Source: Verrucomicrobiota bacterium (GTDB taxonomy: Bacteria > Chlamydiota > Chlamydiia > Chlamydiales > Rhabdochlamydiaceae). Taken from it: a DNA stretch of 64,000 nt. The stretch covers positions 248,001 through 312,000 of the forward strand of contig JAFEGH010000006.1 of assembly GCA_018240065.1 (NCBI GenBank), given 5' to 3'. Below the pieces are notes generated by a model, which made no database searches, had not been told where the DNA came from, and was given only the letters and a program-made list of their open reading frames with translations. Every line of letters begins with the position of its first letter. Position 1 is the first letter of the stretch. Both the position numbers and the translations under genes were made by a program. Below, piece by piece: positions 37,135 to 45,739 of this stretch.

Positions 37135-39141
37135 ATGGCCTACAGAGTTTCCCCTTTTGTAAAATCTCCCTCTACAGAAAACATGGGAGAGTTTCTATCT
37201 TCATCTTCCGATGTGAGCCGAAGAGACGATGTGGAAGAAACAAATGACGCTATTACTCCTTCAGAACTAGGATCCGCTGAGCAAACTCCTCCAGATAGAA
37301 AGAGCTCAAGTTCTGATGCGGATGACGATATCGGGAAGCCGCAACCTTTTAGCCTAAACCCATTGGCTAGAGTTCCTTATCCCGGCGCAATCCGCGTCTT
37401 CCCTCCTATTCATTCCAATGAATCTACAGATCGAAGCTCTTCCCCAGTTCCTGCGCTTTCACTAAGATCAATCCAGCCTATTCTTCCGCAGGAGAGTCCT
37501 CCGGAAGCCCCCAGAACAAGATCTGCTGCGGCTGATGAACAGACGGTCCCCGTGCATTCCCGAAGCCACAAGCAAAAAGCATCGTCCGATGCTTCCATCT
37601 CTCTTCCCTCGAGCCATCATCCTCGTCGAAGGACACCCTCCGAAGAGTCCTCTGTAAAATTGAGTAAGGAACAGCGCAGATTGCACTCTGAGCTAAAAGA
37701 GAGTCACGGAAACCTTCACAGGCTGATCAGACCTCTGGGAACGTCCAATGAAGACGTTCAGCCCTTGCGGCCGTCGCAAATAGCTTCCAGTGTTGAGTTT
37801 GCCGCTGAGGATTCTCTTCCATCTTCTTCGAGCAAGCAGCTAGGCCGGACAGTGTCAGCCTGGTCTCTTTCCCCCAGGAATTCCTCGATTGTCCAACCTG
37901 AGAGAGGGCATGCCTCTCCTCAAGTGAGTCGCAAGGATTCTTTACAGGCATTGAGAACCGATGGGGTAAAAAAAACAGGAAAGATCTCAGAAGATGTGGT
38001 GGTTGTTCGCAATCCTATTCATAGCATCTCATCATCGACTGCCGATACCGAGATCGTCTATTTGAATCCCCTGTTCAATGAGCCCCGCTTGGTACCCGAT
38101 TATGTCATCAAGGCCTCCATGCCTTATGTTTCATGCATTCCGAACAAGATCTATTTCGACGAAGAGCGAGCGGAAAGAGAGATTTCCGATTGCATACATC
38201 GCTATGGCCCAAGAAGACATGTCATCATACAGACATTAATCGAGCTTCGCGACAGTTTGACTTCCATTCGACATAAAAACAGGTACGACAAAGTTCTTGC
38301 ACTGGTTCTCGCGCGCCAGGGAAATGAGCGGTTTATTCTGCAGTATGTTAAAAATCTCACAGTCGATGCAGATCTATTTGCAGCAAAGGCGATTCAGGAA
38401 TTTGACAAACAGAAACTAGAGCCTGATCAAATTGTCGACATCCTCTCTCGCATCACGCGTTGCGAATTACGCACGCAGCGAAGGGAAACATTGTTCAGGG
38501 AAACCTGTCTCTCTTCTTCTCTTTGCCGAGAATTGGGATGCAGTCTCTGGGGCAGAGACTTGAAGCGCCTGAGCGAGAGCCTCTCAACTAGAATCAGAGG
38601 CATCGATCTTTCCTTGATTTGTTTGGACCGTCTTAAGGTCATAGCAGCACTCAAAACCCGGATTCCCTCTTTTGATTCCATTGATCCCCAGGAACAGGAA
38701 GGGATCATCGACAGAGAGCTTGCCCACAATGCGGAGAGGTTCATCGCCTTTGCAAGAACTATCTTGCCTGAGATTTATGCGATGAGAACTCCGCCCGTTT
38801 TTTCTGAAATGATGATGAAGAGGAGAGAGCATATTGTTCGCTTTTTGGCTAAGTATCCATTGGAATCTAATGAAGATCCTGTTCAATTATCAAGGGTTTA
38901 TATTTCTGAAATTTTCTGTCTGCGTATAATAAATCCGCTGATTTTGTCCTGCGGTGAATCAACTGACGCTAAAAAGGTTTTGATCAGCTTAACCAAAGTT
39001 GTCCAATGTTTGGCAAAAGAGACCCCTTTCGGGGCCGAAAAGTCGGATCCGATTTATGAAATGCTCAACCCTCTTTTCAGGGATTTTTTCTCTATGCATT
39101 GCGAATTCATCGATCAAAATTCCTTGAAAAAACCCTTGTGA
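37135..39141 (+). CDS. RasGAP-like protein with long disordered N terminus
   Basis: The 668-aa protein has a Ser/Pro-rich, probably disordered region (1 to about 310) and a helical C-terminal half. That half reads like a RasGAP domain, with elements in the eukaryotic order. TLFRETCLSSSL (452-463) matches the finger loop of p120GAP (TLFRATTLASTL, from memory), with Arg455 as candidate arginine finger. ILPEIYAM (543-550) follows. EIFCLRIINPLILS (592-605) matches the FLRxxxPAIxxP motif. KKVLISLTKVVQCLAK, PFGAEKSDPIYEMLNPLF (613-648) matches the KxxQxLA...FGAKEPYM segment. GAP activity would speed GTP hydrolysis by host Ras-like GTPases. No signal peptide, so type III export would be needed. No clear ribosome site; coupling to pfp is likely. 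Confidence 0.8.
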   Translation: MAYRVSPFVKSPSTENMGEFLSSSSDVSRRDDVEETNDAITPSELGSAEQTPPDRKSSSSDADDDIGKPQPFSLNPLARVPYPGAIRVFPPIHSNESTDRSSSPVPALSLRSIQPILPQESPPEAPRTRSAAADEQTVPVHSRSHKQKASSDASISLPSSHHPRRRTPSEESSVKLSKEQRRLHSELKESHGNLHRLIRPLGTSNEDVQPLRPSQIASSVEFAAEDSLPSSSSKQLGRTVSAWSLSPRNSSIVQPERGHASPQVSRKDSLQALRTDGVKKTGKISEDVVVVRNPIHSISSSTADTEIVYLNPLFNEPRLVPDYVIKASMPYVSCIPNKIYFDEERAEREISDCIHRYGPRRHVIIQTLIELRDSLTSIRHKNRYDKVLALVLARQGNERFILQYVKNLTVDADLFAAKAIQEFDKQKLEPDQIVDILSRITRCELRTQRRETLFRETCLSSSLCRELGCSLWGRDLKRLSESLSTRIRGIDLSLICLDRLKVIAALKTRIPSFDSIDPQEQEGIIDRELAHNAERFIAFARTILPEIYAMRTPPVFSEMMMKRREHIVRFLAKYPLESNEDPVQLSRVYISEIFCLRIINPLILSCGESTDAKKVLISLTKVVQCLAKETPFGAEKSDPIYEMLNPLFRDFFSMHCEFIDQNSLKKPL

Positions 39142-39147
39142 TAAAGA

Positions 39148-40128
39148 ATGAGCAGGAAGTCTTTTATCAATCCCCATATCAAACCTTCCAAAAGAGGATT
39201 TAAAGACTTCCTTCTATGGAGGGTCGGCTATTTCGATGAGGAGAAGGACGACGCTAAGGGGCATGTTGATTTTTCTTTCCCTGCCTGCAGTCGGAAATTC
39301 GATCCGCAACTTCCTTCGGCGACTTGGATCAACCACAGCACTTTTCTAGTCCGCGCTGAGGGGATGAACATCCTCACCGATCCAATCTTTTCTAAGCGCT
39401 GTTCTCCTCTTCCTGTTTTAGGACCCAAACGGAGCCATCCTCCGGGCATTCCTTTATCCGAGCTGCCAAGAATTGATATCGTCTTATTGTCCCATGACCA
39501 CTACGATCATCTCGACAAGCGTACTGTGCTTGAGTTGATGCGCTTAAATCCGCAGATCATCTGGTTTGTCCCCGTCGGGGTGAAAAAATGGTTCGACCAA
39601 CAAGGTATCGCCCCAGTCTATGAACTGGGATGGTGGGATGACAGAGAGTTCTCCTTACCTTCTCGACCCAATGTGCGTGCCAAGCTGACAGCAGTCCCAG
39701 CCCAGCATTTCTCAGGAAGAAAAGGATTCGACATCAACTCTTCGCTTTGGCTCGGATGGGTCTTTGAGATCACACATTCTTCAGGATCTTTAAAACGATT
39801 CTATTTCGTCGGCGATACCGGCTATAATCCCTTCGATTTTAAAAAAATCAGAGAGAAGTTTGATTCTTTCGATCTCTGTATGATCCCTATAGGAGCGTAC
39901 GAGCCCAAGGCATTCATGGGGCCTGTCCATGTCAATCCTGAAGAGGCTGTCCGCATCCATCAGGAGGTCGGCTCCAGGTTCAGCGTTGCGATGCATTGGA
40001 AGACATTCCGCCTATCCGATGAGCCGATGGAGCGCCCCCCTTACGACCTTTACCAGGCTCTAATAAAAGAAAAGATCGATCCCGCAGAATTTATCGTCGT
40101 GGAGCCGGGTCATGCATTCAATTGGTGA
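39148..40128 (+). CDS. Metallo-beta-lactamase-fold hydrolase, NAPE-PLD-like
   Basis: The 326-aa protein has the MBL metal motif LLSHDHYDHLD (HxHxDH variant HDHYDH), TWINHSTFLVRAEGMNILTDPIF upstream, the bridging Asp in FVGDTGYN, and a late His in AMHWKTF. The N-terminal TDPIFSKRCSP and GPKRSHPPG are typical of N-acyl-phosphatidylethanolamine phospholipase D relatives. That suggests a phospholipid or phosphoester substrate, but the broader UlaG/RomA-like group is possible. It begins 6 nt after the RasGAP-like stop and overlaps the next gene by 17 nt, so it lies in the same transcript. Confidence 0.85.
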   Translation: MSRKSFINPHIKPSKRGFKDFLLWRVGYFDEEKDDAKGHVDFSFPACSRKFDPQLPSATWINHSTFLVRAEGMNILTDPIFSKRCSPLPVLGPKRSHPPGIPLSELPRIDIVLLSHDHYDHLDKRTVLELMRLNPQIIWFVPVGVKKWFDQQGIAPVYELGWWDDREFSLPSRPNVRAKLTAVPAQHFSGRKGFDINSSLWLGWVFEITHSSGSLKRFYFVGDTGYNPFDFKKIREKFDSFDLCMIPIGAYEPKAFMGPVHVNPEEAVRIHQEVGSRFSVAMHWKTFRLSDEPMERPPYDLYQALIKEKIDPAEFIVVEPGHAFNW

Positions 40129-40795
40129 ATCCTTTGGATCCCTTTGGGTCTTTTTTAGAGTGAAGTGGTTTTCTCTAAAAGAAGCCTGGGAAGTCCGCCG
40201 CCGCTTCCCTACATTTTCCACCTATGACAAGGCCTTTAAGAAAGCTTACCGCTTTCGAAACCCCTATAAAATTTGCAAGACCCACCTGATTCAAAAAGGG
40301 GAGAAAGAAGTCGACGTTTACGGAGAAACTCCTCTGCCTGTCTACGCAAGGATAGCAGAGGAATGCACTCTCAATCGAGATGACCTTCTCATTGAACTTG
40401 GATGCGGGCGGGGCAGGGGAGCATTTTTCTTGAGTCATCTTGCCGGTTGCAGGGTGGTAGGCATCGACTGGGTCCCGTTTTTCATTGGCACCGCCGACGC
40501 GATCTCCAAGTCCGCCACCCCTCACTTGCCAGTCGATTTCAGATGTGAAGAGATGCTCGCGGCTGATATGTCCCAAGCCAGCGCGGTCTACCTCTATGGA
40601 ACTTGCCTCCCGGATGACCAAATCGAGGCTCTTGTTTGCTGTTTTGAGAAGCTCCCTCCCGCGACAAAGATCATCACGGTGAGTTATCCGTTGTGTGAAT
40701 ATAGTCTTAAATTCCGCACCCTTAAACAATTCACTGCCGCATTCCCTTGGGGAGAGGGGGAAGTCTTTTTAAATGCGCAATCTGCTATAAGCTGA
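40112..40795 (+). CDS. Class I SAM-dependent methyltransferase-like protein
   Basis: The 227-aa protein has a SAM-binding glycine motif at about residues 93-101 (LIELGCGRGRGAFFL) followed by VVGIDWVPFFI, whose Asp would bind the ribose. The AVYLYGTCLPD segment corresponds to motif IV. The first 60 residues are basic and start MHSIGESFGSLWVFF, a possible membrane-associating helix. The substrate is not recognisable. The start overlaps the metallo-hydrolase gene by 17 nt. Confidence 0.75.
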   Translation: MHSIGESFGSLWVFFRVKWFSLKEAWEVRRRFPTFSTYDKAFKKAYRFRNPYKICKTHLIQKGEKEVDVYGETPLPVYARIAEECTLNRDDLLIELGCGRGRGAFFLSHLAGCRVVGIDWVPFFIGTADAISKSATPHLPVDFRCEEMLAADMSQASAVYLYGTCLPDDQIEALVCCFEKLPPATKIITVSYPLCEYSLKFRTLKQFTAAFPWGEGEVFLNAQSAIS

Positions 40796-40823
40796 TTGAA
40801 AGAACAATTGAGAGAGGGCGCCG

Positions 40824-41177
40824 ATGGGATCAAAAGAACTTGCGAAAAAAACTTGTACCCCTTGCGCTGCTGGGATCGCACCAATGAAAGGGGATGCCCT
40901 AAAGGAATGGGAACTACAGCTTGGAGAAGGGTGGGCGATCGTTGAAGAGCACCACTTGGAAAAGGAATACCGGTTTAAAAACTTTCTGCAGGCGCTTGAA
41001 TTTACTAACGATATCGGCAAGATCGCTGAAGCAGAGGGTCATCACCCAGAGATCACCCTTTCCTGGGGTAAGGTAAAAGTGATGATTTGGACCCATAAGA
41101 TAGGTGGCCTTGCAGCGAACGACTTCATTCTAGCTGCCAAGTGCGATACCGCCTATCTGATCCGACATGGAACTTAA
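40824..41177 (+). CDS. 4a-hydroxytetrahydrobiopterin dehydratase (PhhB/DCoH family)
   Basis: The 117-aa protein has the pterin-carbinolamine dehydratase features: LEKEYRFKNFLQALEFTN, IAEAEGHHPEITLSWGKV (catalytic His pair EGHHPE) and VMIWTHKIGGLAANDFILAA. It recycles the pterin cofactor of aromatic amino-acid hydroxylases, although no such hydroxylase is in the window; some bacterial members act in molybdopterin or folate salvage. It closes the pfp-RasGAP-MBL-methyltransferase run and converges with the Nudix gene, overlapping it by 4 nt. Confidence 0.92.
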   Translation: MGSKELAKKTCTPCAAGIAPMKGDALKEWELQLGEGWAIVEEHHLEKEYRFKNFLQALEFTNDIGKIAEAEGHHPEITLSWGKVKVMIWTHKIGGLAANDFILAAKCDTAYLIRHGT

Positions 41178-42067
41178 AGGAGGCCTTTCATTTCCGCTTG
41201 CAAAAGTGCAAATGTCAGGAAAGGGTCGCGGCAGTTGACTTTGACAAGTTCCCCTTTGATGGGAACTTCGATATAGCCTCTGGCAAATCCCTGCTTGATC
41301 TCTTCTTTGGAAAAAGCGGGGTTTTGAACGATTGCTTCAGAGTATTCCTTACTTGTCTCGCCGGAATGGCTTACTTCTCCGCAAAACACCGGAACGAGGG
41401 TCATCAACGTCCCTGTATCAGGGGCCATCGTGCCCAACTGAGTGCATTTGGAAATTTGGTATCCAGTCTCTTCTTTTAATTCTCTGGCTGCAGCCTTTTC
41501 CAGCGACTCGCCTTCTTTTTTTTGACCGCGAGGAAGTTCGATTTCCCAGCTGCGTGTTGCATGGCGATAGTTGATATTCACGACGATTTTTTTTGTAGAT
41601 AGAAGTGGAAGAATTGCGACCCCCGGAGCGCCGTCCAACCCGCTTTTCCACATCAAACGATCGTAGGTGCCATAGACGCCTGATGGAAAAATGACCGCGT
41701 CTCGCACCCATATCCAGTAATTGTCTTCAGCGACGACCCCTACAGAACTCCATTTCTCGGCGTCGAACTCCTGAACGCCTTTGGAAACAAGGCGAAGACG
41801 AGTCTGGTTCTCAATTTTGCGGATCTGTTCTGGATTGAGGGTAATCTCGATTTCTCCGTGCTGCCATTTTCCAAATGGGCCAAAGGTATCAGGGTGGTCT
41901 TTAACCAGTTCCAGATACCGGTTAAGGCACGTGGGGAGTTCTTTTTTTTGTTCTGCAGATGGCGGAGTTGTCTTTTTTTCTTCAGCAGAGGCGTAGGCAG
42001 ACTGGGAAAGAGCTTGGAGCAGCAGACAGGTGAAAAAAAACGGGATCGCATTATTTTTTTTCAGCAT
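41174..42067 (-). CDS. Nudix hydrolase with signal peptide
   Basis: The 297-aa protein begins MLKKNNAIPFFFTCLLLQA and has a likely signal peptidase site after AYA, so it is exported. The Nudix box reads GESLEKAAARELKEETGY, matching G-x5-E-x7-REUxEExGU from the Glu on, with the Gly supplied just upstream (RGQKKEG). Nudix enzymes cleave nucleoside diphosphates linked to another moiety, and an exported one is unusual. I chose 42067 over the longer frame from 42115 because GAGG lies upstream and the signal peptide begins there. Confidence 0.85.
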   Translation of the reverse strand: MLKKNNAIPFFFTCLLLQALSQSAYASAEEKKTTPPSAEQKKELPTCLNRYLELVKDHPDTFGPFGKWQHGEIEITLNPEQIRKIENQTRLRLVSKGVQEFDAEKWSSVGVVAEDNYWIWVRDAVIFPSGVYGTYDRLMWKSGLDGAPGVAILPLLSTKKIVVNINYRHATRSWEIELPRGQKKEGESLEKAAARELKEETGYQISKCTQLGTMAPDTGTLMTLVPVFCGEVSHSGETSKEYSEAIVQNPAFSKEEIKQGFARGYIEVPIKGELVKVNCRDPFLTFALLQAEMKGLL

Positions 42068-42323
42068 AAAGCACCTCGTTGAGTGTAAGAGTAAAAAAAT
42101 ATGCATCTTCAACAAATTTCGTGCAAGTTGCTTTATGTGACAGGAGGTTCATTTGCTTATCTGACTGCCCTTTATGGGGCCAGCTTGTCCCTGATTTAGG
42201 GATGTTGCGAGTTGTTGATTATTAACAACTTGATGTTTTGCAGTTTGGGCTGAAAATAATTATTATTTGTTTAATTAACTGAATATCAATCTAATTAACT
42301 TGCGATTGTGTTTTTGGTGTATT

Positions 42324-42352
42324 TTGAAATTAATTGGAAAGTGCTATATTAA
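42324..42352 (+). promoter_or_regulatory. Candidate promoter of the structured RNA
   Basis: TTGAAA (42324-42329) and TATTAA (42347-42352) are 17 nt apart; TATATT at 42345 is an alternative -10. Transcription would begin near 42359. No gene follows on this strand before the terminator at 42630-42692. Confidence 0.5.
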
Positions 42353-42358
42353 GAATAG

Positions 42359-42692
42359 AGGGGGAAGAGAAATCTTCTCTTCTCTGATGAGACTCACGAC
42401 TGCCAGTAGCCTGCATAAGGGCATCGAAAGATGGTCTTATGTGAGCAGAAAGAAGGTTTGTCCCTTATGCGAATTGTGCCTAACCCTGCGGACGGTCAGG
42501 CGAATCGTCCAGGCATGATTAAGCGAGGGAGTTCTCAAGGTATCACGACCTCTCAGAGAGGTCTAAGACGATAGGTCGTGTTTCATTAACAGCCTATCAT
42601 CCAATCGCTTGAGAAAACAAACGTTCTTGACCTTCCTCCCACATATTGCTTGCGACGGTAAGCAGATGAGAAAAGGGGGAAGGTTTTTTTTT
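42359..42692 (+). ncRNA. Candidate structured non-coding RNA, about 330 nt
   Basis: The stretch has a promoter, several long self-complementary stems and a terminator, but no credible reading frame. Stems seen: GCATAAGGG (42413-42421) with CCCTTATGC (42462-42470), enclosing CATC-GAAA-GATG; TGCCT (42477-42481) with AGGCA (42510-42514), enclosing GGACG with CGTCC; TTCTCAAG (42532-42539) with CTTGAGAA (42608-42615), enclosing ACGACCT with AGGTCGT and an inner CCTCT/AGAGG. I checked for RNase P RNA, tmRNA and SRP RNA motifs and found none. It may be a 6S-like or lineage-specific regulatory RNA. It converges on rarA. Confidence 0.6.
42630..42692 (+). terminator. Terminator of the structured RNA
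   Basis: ACCTTCCTCCC (42630-42640) pairs, with a G-U pair, to GGGGGAAGGT (42675-42684), enclosing a small TGCTT/AAGCA stem, and runs into nine T. The 5' end of the predicted RNA (GGGGGAAG at 42359-42367 region) could compete for the same C-rich arm. Confidence 0.65.
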
Positions 42693-42700
42693 GCCTGAAA

Positions 42701-43972
42701 TTACCCTTCAGTTCTTAGCCTTTCCCTGAGCCTTTGAAAATATTCGATCCTTTTGCTCATCTCCCTTTCGAATCCGTATTCTTTGGGATGGTAAAACTCC
42801 AACCTTCCCAACTCTTCAGGAAAGTAATCCTGCCCTGAGAAGGCCAAGGGGGTGTCGTGATCGTATTGGTATCCTTTACTATAGCCCATCTCCTTCATCA
42901 GTTTCGTTGGCGCATTGAGGATCGTCTTTGGAGGAGAGAGCTGAGATGTTTTTTTTGCGGTCTCTTTCGCGTTAGCAAAGGCAGTGTAAATTGCATTGCT
43001 TTTAGGGCTGAGAGCCAGGTAGACGACTGCTTGCGCTAAAGCGAGCTCCCCTTCGGGATGCCCCAGCTGGTCAAACGCCCTCCAGGCATCGAGCGCGATG
43101 CTGAGGGCCTGAGGATCGGCAAGGCCGATGTCCTCAGTCGCCATTCGGACAATCCTGCGTGCGAGAAATTGGGGGTCTTCTCCCCCTTCGAGCATCCGCG
43201 CAAACCAATAGAGAGCCGCGTCGGGATCGGATCCCCGCACAGCCTTATGCAATGCGGAAATCAAATTAAAGTGCCCTTCAGAATGCTTGTCATACAGAGC
43301 GCTTCTTCTCTGGACGAGCGCCTGCAACCTGATGTCGTCTATCGTCTCCGAACGGACAGAGCCGTGGATGATATTTTCAATCATGTTAAGAAGATGGCGG
43401 GCGTCCCCTTGCGCAAAGGCAGCAAGCTGGACTCTGGCCTCCGGAGTGAGGTTGAGGGGTTGGATTTTAGACTCGAAACGGGCGATGATTTTTTCCAGCC
43501 CATCCAACTCCAAAGATTTGACGGGAAGAACACGCAGGCGCGAGAGAAGAGCGTCGTTCAGGGCGAAGGAGGGATTTTCTGTGGTCGCTCCGATCAGAAC
43601 GATCGTCCCTTTTTCCATGAAAGGAAGGAAAATGTCCTGCTGGGCTTTGTTGAATCGATGGATCTCGTCGACGAAGATGATCGCCTGCTGGGAAAGCAGG
43701 GGTTGATCCTCGATCTCGCTGATGATCTTCTTGAGGTCGCTCGATCCGCTGAAGATCGCGCTCAATGTTATAAACCTGCCATGAAATGCTTTGGCGTAAA
43801 GGCGGGCCAAAGTGGTCTTGCCGCATCCAGGGGGACCCCAAAGGAGAATCGACAACGGCCGGCCATTTTTGACGATGTTGGAAAGAAATCCACCCTCTCC
43901 GATAAGGTGGTCTTGCCCCACGATCTCTTCCAAGGAAGAAGGGCGCAGTTTTTCTGCCAGTGGAATGTTCAT
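42701..43972 (-). CDS. rarA: Replication-associated recombination protein A (RarA/MgsA)
   Basis: RarA is a AAA+ ATPase of the clamp-loader group acting at stalled replication forks. The 423-aa protein has VGQDHLIGEGG, Walker A WGPPGCGKTTLARL, Walker B AIIFVDEIHRFNKAQQD, sensor 1 VLIGATTENPSF and the MgsA C-terminal domain with GGEDPQFLARRIVRMA and MKEMGYSKGYQYDHD. It is full length. No clear promoter is visible upstream of the ATG. Confidence 0.96.
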   Translation of the reverse strand: MNIPLAEKLRPSSLEEIVGQDHLIGEGGFLSNIVKNGRPLSILLWGPPGCGKTTLARLYAKAFHGRFITLSAIFSGSSDLKKIISEIEDQPLLSQQAIIFVDEIHRFNKAQQDIFLPFMEKGTIVLIGATTENPSFALNDALLSRLRVLPVKSLELDGLEKIIARFESKIQPLNLTPEARVQLAAFAQGDARHLLNMIENIIHGSVRSETIDDIRLQALVQRRSALYDKHSEGHFNLISALHKAVRGSDPDAALYWFARMLEGGEDPQFLARRIVRMATEDIGLADPQALSIALDAWRAFDQLGHPEGELALAQAVVYLALSPKSNAIYTAFANAKETAKKTSQLSPPKTILNAPTKLMKEMGYSKGYQYDHDTPLAFSGQDYFPEELGRLEFYHPKEYGFEREMSKRIEYFQRLRERLRTEG

Positions 43973-44055
43973 GATTACCTATAGAATGATGAATCGATTC
44001 TACCAGCAATACCCAATTATTGCGAGACGCCCCATCAGAAAAATCAACTTATTTT

Positions 44056-45480
44056 TTACTTTTTGGGGCGCTGGTTGGTAATTGCCCAGTGGGGCTTCCG
44101 CTTGCTGTGGATGGCAAGCGGGATGGCGATCATCACGAATAGCCCAATCGCAAGCAGCAGGCCGTAGACAGTGGTGTTTCCCACTTTCATGTTCGTCGGG
44201 GGAACGAAACAAAGAGCGATCGCGAAACAGGATGACAGAATGCCCATGCTGCTGAAAACCCAGATCCCTTTCATCTTGAAAGGAACCCTGTAAGCTCTTG
44301 GGACGCTGGGTTTGGAATAGCGGAGTTTAATAGCGGTGATGAACATCAGGATGTACATGACCAGATAGCTCTGGGCGCTTAAGGCAGTCAGCATCCAGAA
44401 GGCGGAACTCACTTGAGGCATATAGAGAAAGACCAGGGATGTGATCGACATCAGAGCGGCCTGGAAAAGGAGCAGGCGGGTCGGAACGTCATGCTTATTG
44501 AGTTTATGAAAGAAAGGAGGGAGATTGCCGTGCAGAGAAGTCGCATAAAGACCTCTGACAGGTCCGATGATCCAGGAGTTGACCTCCGCGATCGCTCCAA
44601 TGATCAGCAAAATGGCCATGACAGGAAGGATCCAGGTCAGGTTGTAATGTTCGAAGAAGGCCTTAAACGCTTCCATAAGTCCTGCGACCAGGCTGATCTC
44701 ATTTTTCGGAATAACCACGGCGATGGCAAGAGAGCCGAGCATAAAGACCGTGAAGGTGATGACTGCGCCCAGAATGATGGCGCGGGGATAGTTCTTTTGA
44801 GGGTTCTGCACGTCGCTTGCATAAGCGGCCGAGACCTCAAGACCGGCAAAGGCCAAAAATAGTCCCGCCAGAAAGACGAGGTTGCTAACATCGCTAAATG
44901 AAGGAATCAAGGCGTCCCAGCTGATGGGAGTTTGGACGATGTTTCCCCCTGCAATCCAGGAAATGCCTAAGAATATGATGAAAAGACCAGGCAGAATCGT
45001 CCCGACGATCACTCCGATGGTGCTAAACCAGCCAGATGTTTTAATCCCCAGATAATTGAGCCAGGTCATTCCCCAAAAGCCCACCAAAATGACAGAGAGG
45101 ACAAAGAACTTGTTTTGCGCAAGAGAGGGGGAAATCAGATAGGCCATTGTGACGGCAATGAAGGACATGATCACGGGATACCAGGCGACGTTATGCACCC
45201 ACTGCATCCAAATGGCCATGAAGCCCCAGCGGTCCCCAAGCCCTTCGCGGACCCAAATGTAGATCCCTCCCGATTTCGGCCAGCCTGTGGCCAGCTCCGC
45301 TGAAATCAACGCGCACGGAATAAGGAAGAACAGGGCCACTAAGAAAAAGAAGAAAATCGCGGCAAGTCCGAATTCAGCGACGAGGGGAAGGTTGCGGAGG
45401 CTGGCCATGATCGAAACGTTCATCATAGCCAGAACGAAGATGCTCAACACTCTTCTTGGTTTATCGTGGGGTGCTTGCAT
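44056..45480 (-). CDS. APC-family amino-acid transporter, GadC/XasA-like
   Basis: The 474-aa membrane protein has twelve hydrophobic segments. The first helix region MMNVSIMASLRNLPLVAEFG and the following GWPKSGGIYIWVREGLGDRWGF match the glutamate/GABA antiporter (GadC, XasA) branch of the APC superfamily, as does SAAYASDVQNPQKNYPRAI. Chlamydiae use such antiporters to import host amino acids. The substrate is not decided; arginine/agmatine and glutamate/GABA exchangers look alike here. Confidence 0.87.
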   Translation of the reverse strand: MQAPHDKPRRVLSIFVLAMMNVSIMASLRNLPLVAEFGLAAIFFFFLVALFFLIPCALISAELATGWPKSGGIYIWVREGLGDRWGFMAIWMQWVHNVAWYPVIMSFIAVTMAYLISPSLAQNKFFVLSVILVGFWGMTWLNYLGIKTSGWFSTIGVIVGTILPGLFIIFLGISWIAGGNIVQTPISWDALIPSFSDVSNLVFLAGLFLAFAGLEVSAAYASDVQNPQKNYPRAIILGAVITFTVFMLGSLAIAVVIPKNEISLVAGLMEAFKAFFEHYNLTWILPVMAILLIIGAIAEVNSWIIGPVRGLYATSLHGNLPPFFHKLNKHDVPTRLLLFQAALMSITSLVFLYMPQVSSAFWMLTALSAQSYLVMYILMFITAIKLRYSKPSVPRAYRVPFKMKGIWVFSSMGILSSCFAIALCFVPPTNMKVGNTTVYGLLLAIGLFVMIAIPLAIHSKRKPHWAITNQRPKK

Positions 45481-45739
45481 GAGGGTACTCTCGCTAATTT
45501 GATTCCATATTCTTAACTATTAAATAATTCCGCCTATATTAAAAAGGCTTTTTTTGTGATAGACTTGTTCTGCTATTTCTGCAAGTTGGTTAATTTCAGA
45601 TGCTATAATTAATGTTGTTGTTTCCTTTGAAAATTGATTTATTATTTAATGTAAATTGTGTAAATTAATTATAAGAGGCAGTGAGAGGCGGTAGCTTTAT
45701 TGCCCTTCACAGCATCCAAATCAAGATGGAGGAACACTT

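Noticed and set aside
42300..42518. 72-aa open frame in the structured-RNA region
   Set aside because: It has no ATG or ribosome site, cuts across perfect RNA stems, and shows no protein-like composition.
42359..42692. RNase P RNA, tmRNA or SRP RNA at this site
   Set aside because: I looked for the GAGGAAAGTCC core, a tmRNA tag with a CCA end, and the SRP helix 8 motif; none is present.
43058..43984. 308-aa plus-strand open frame within rarA
   Set aside because: It is antisense to a full-length rarA with all motifs, and its predicted protein has no recognisable feature.
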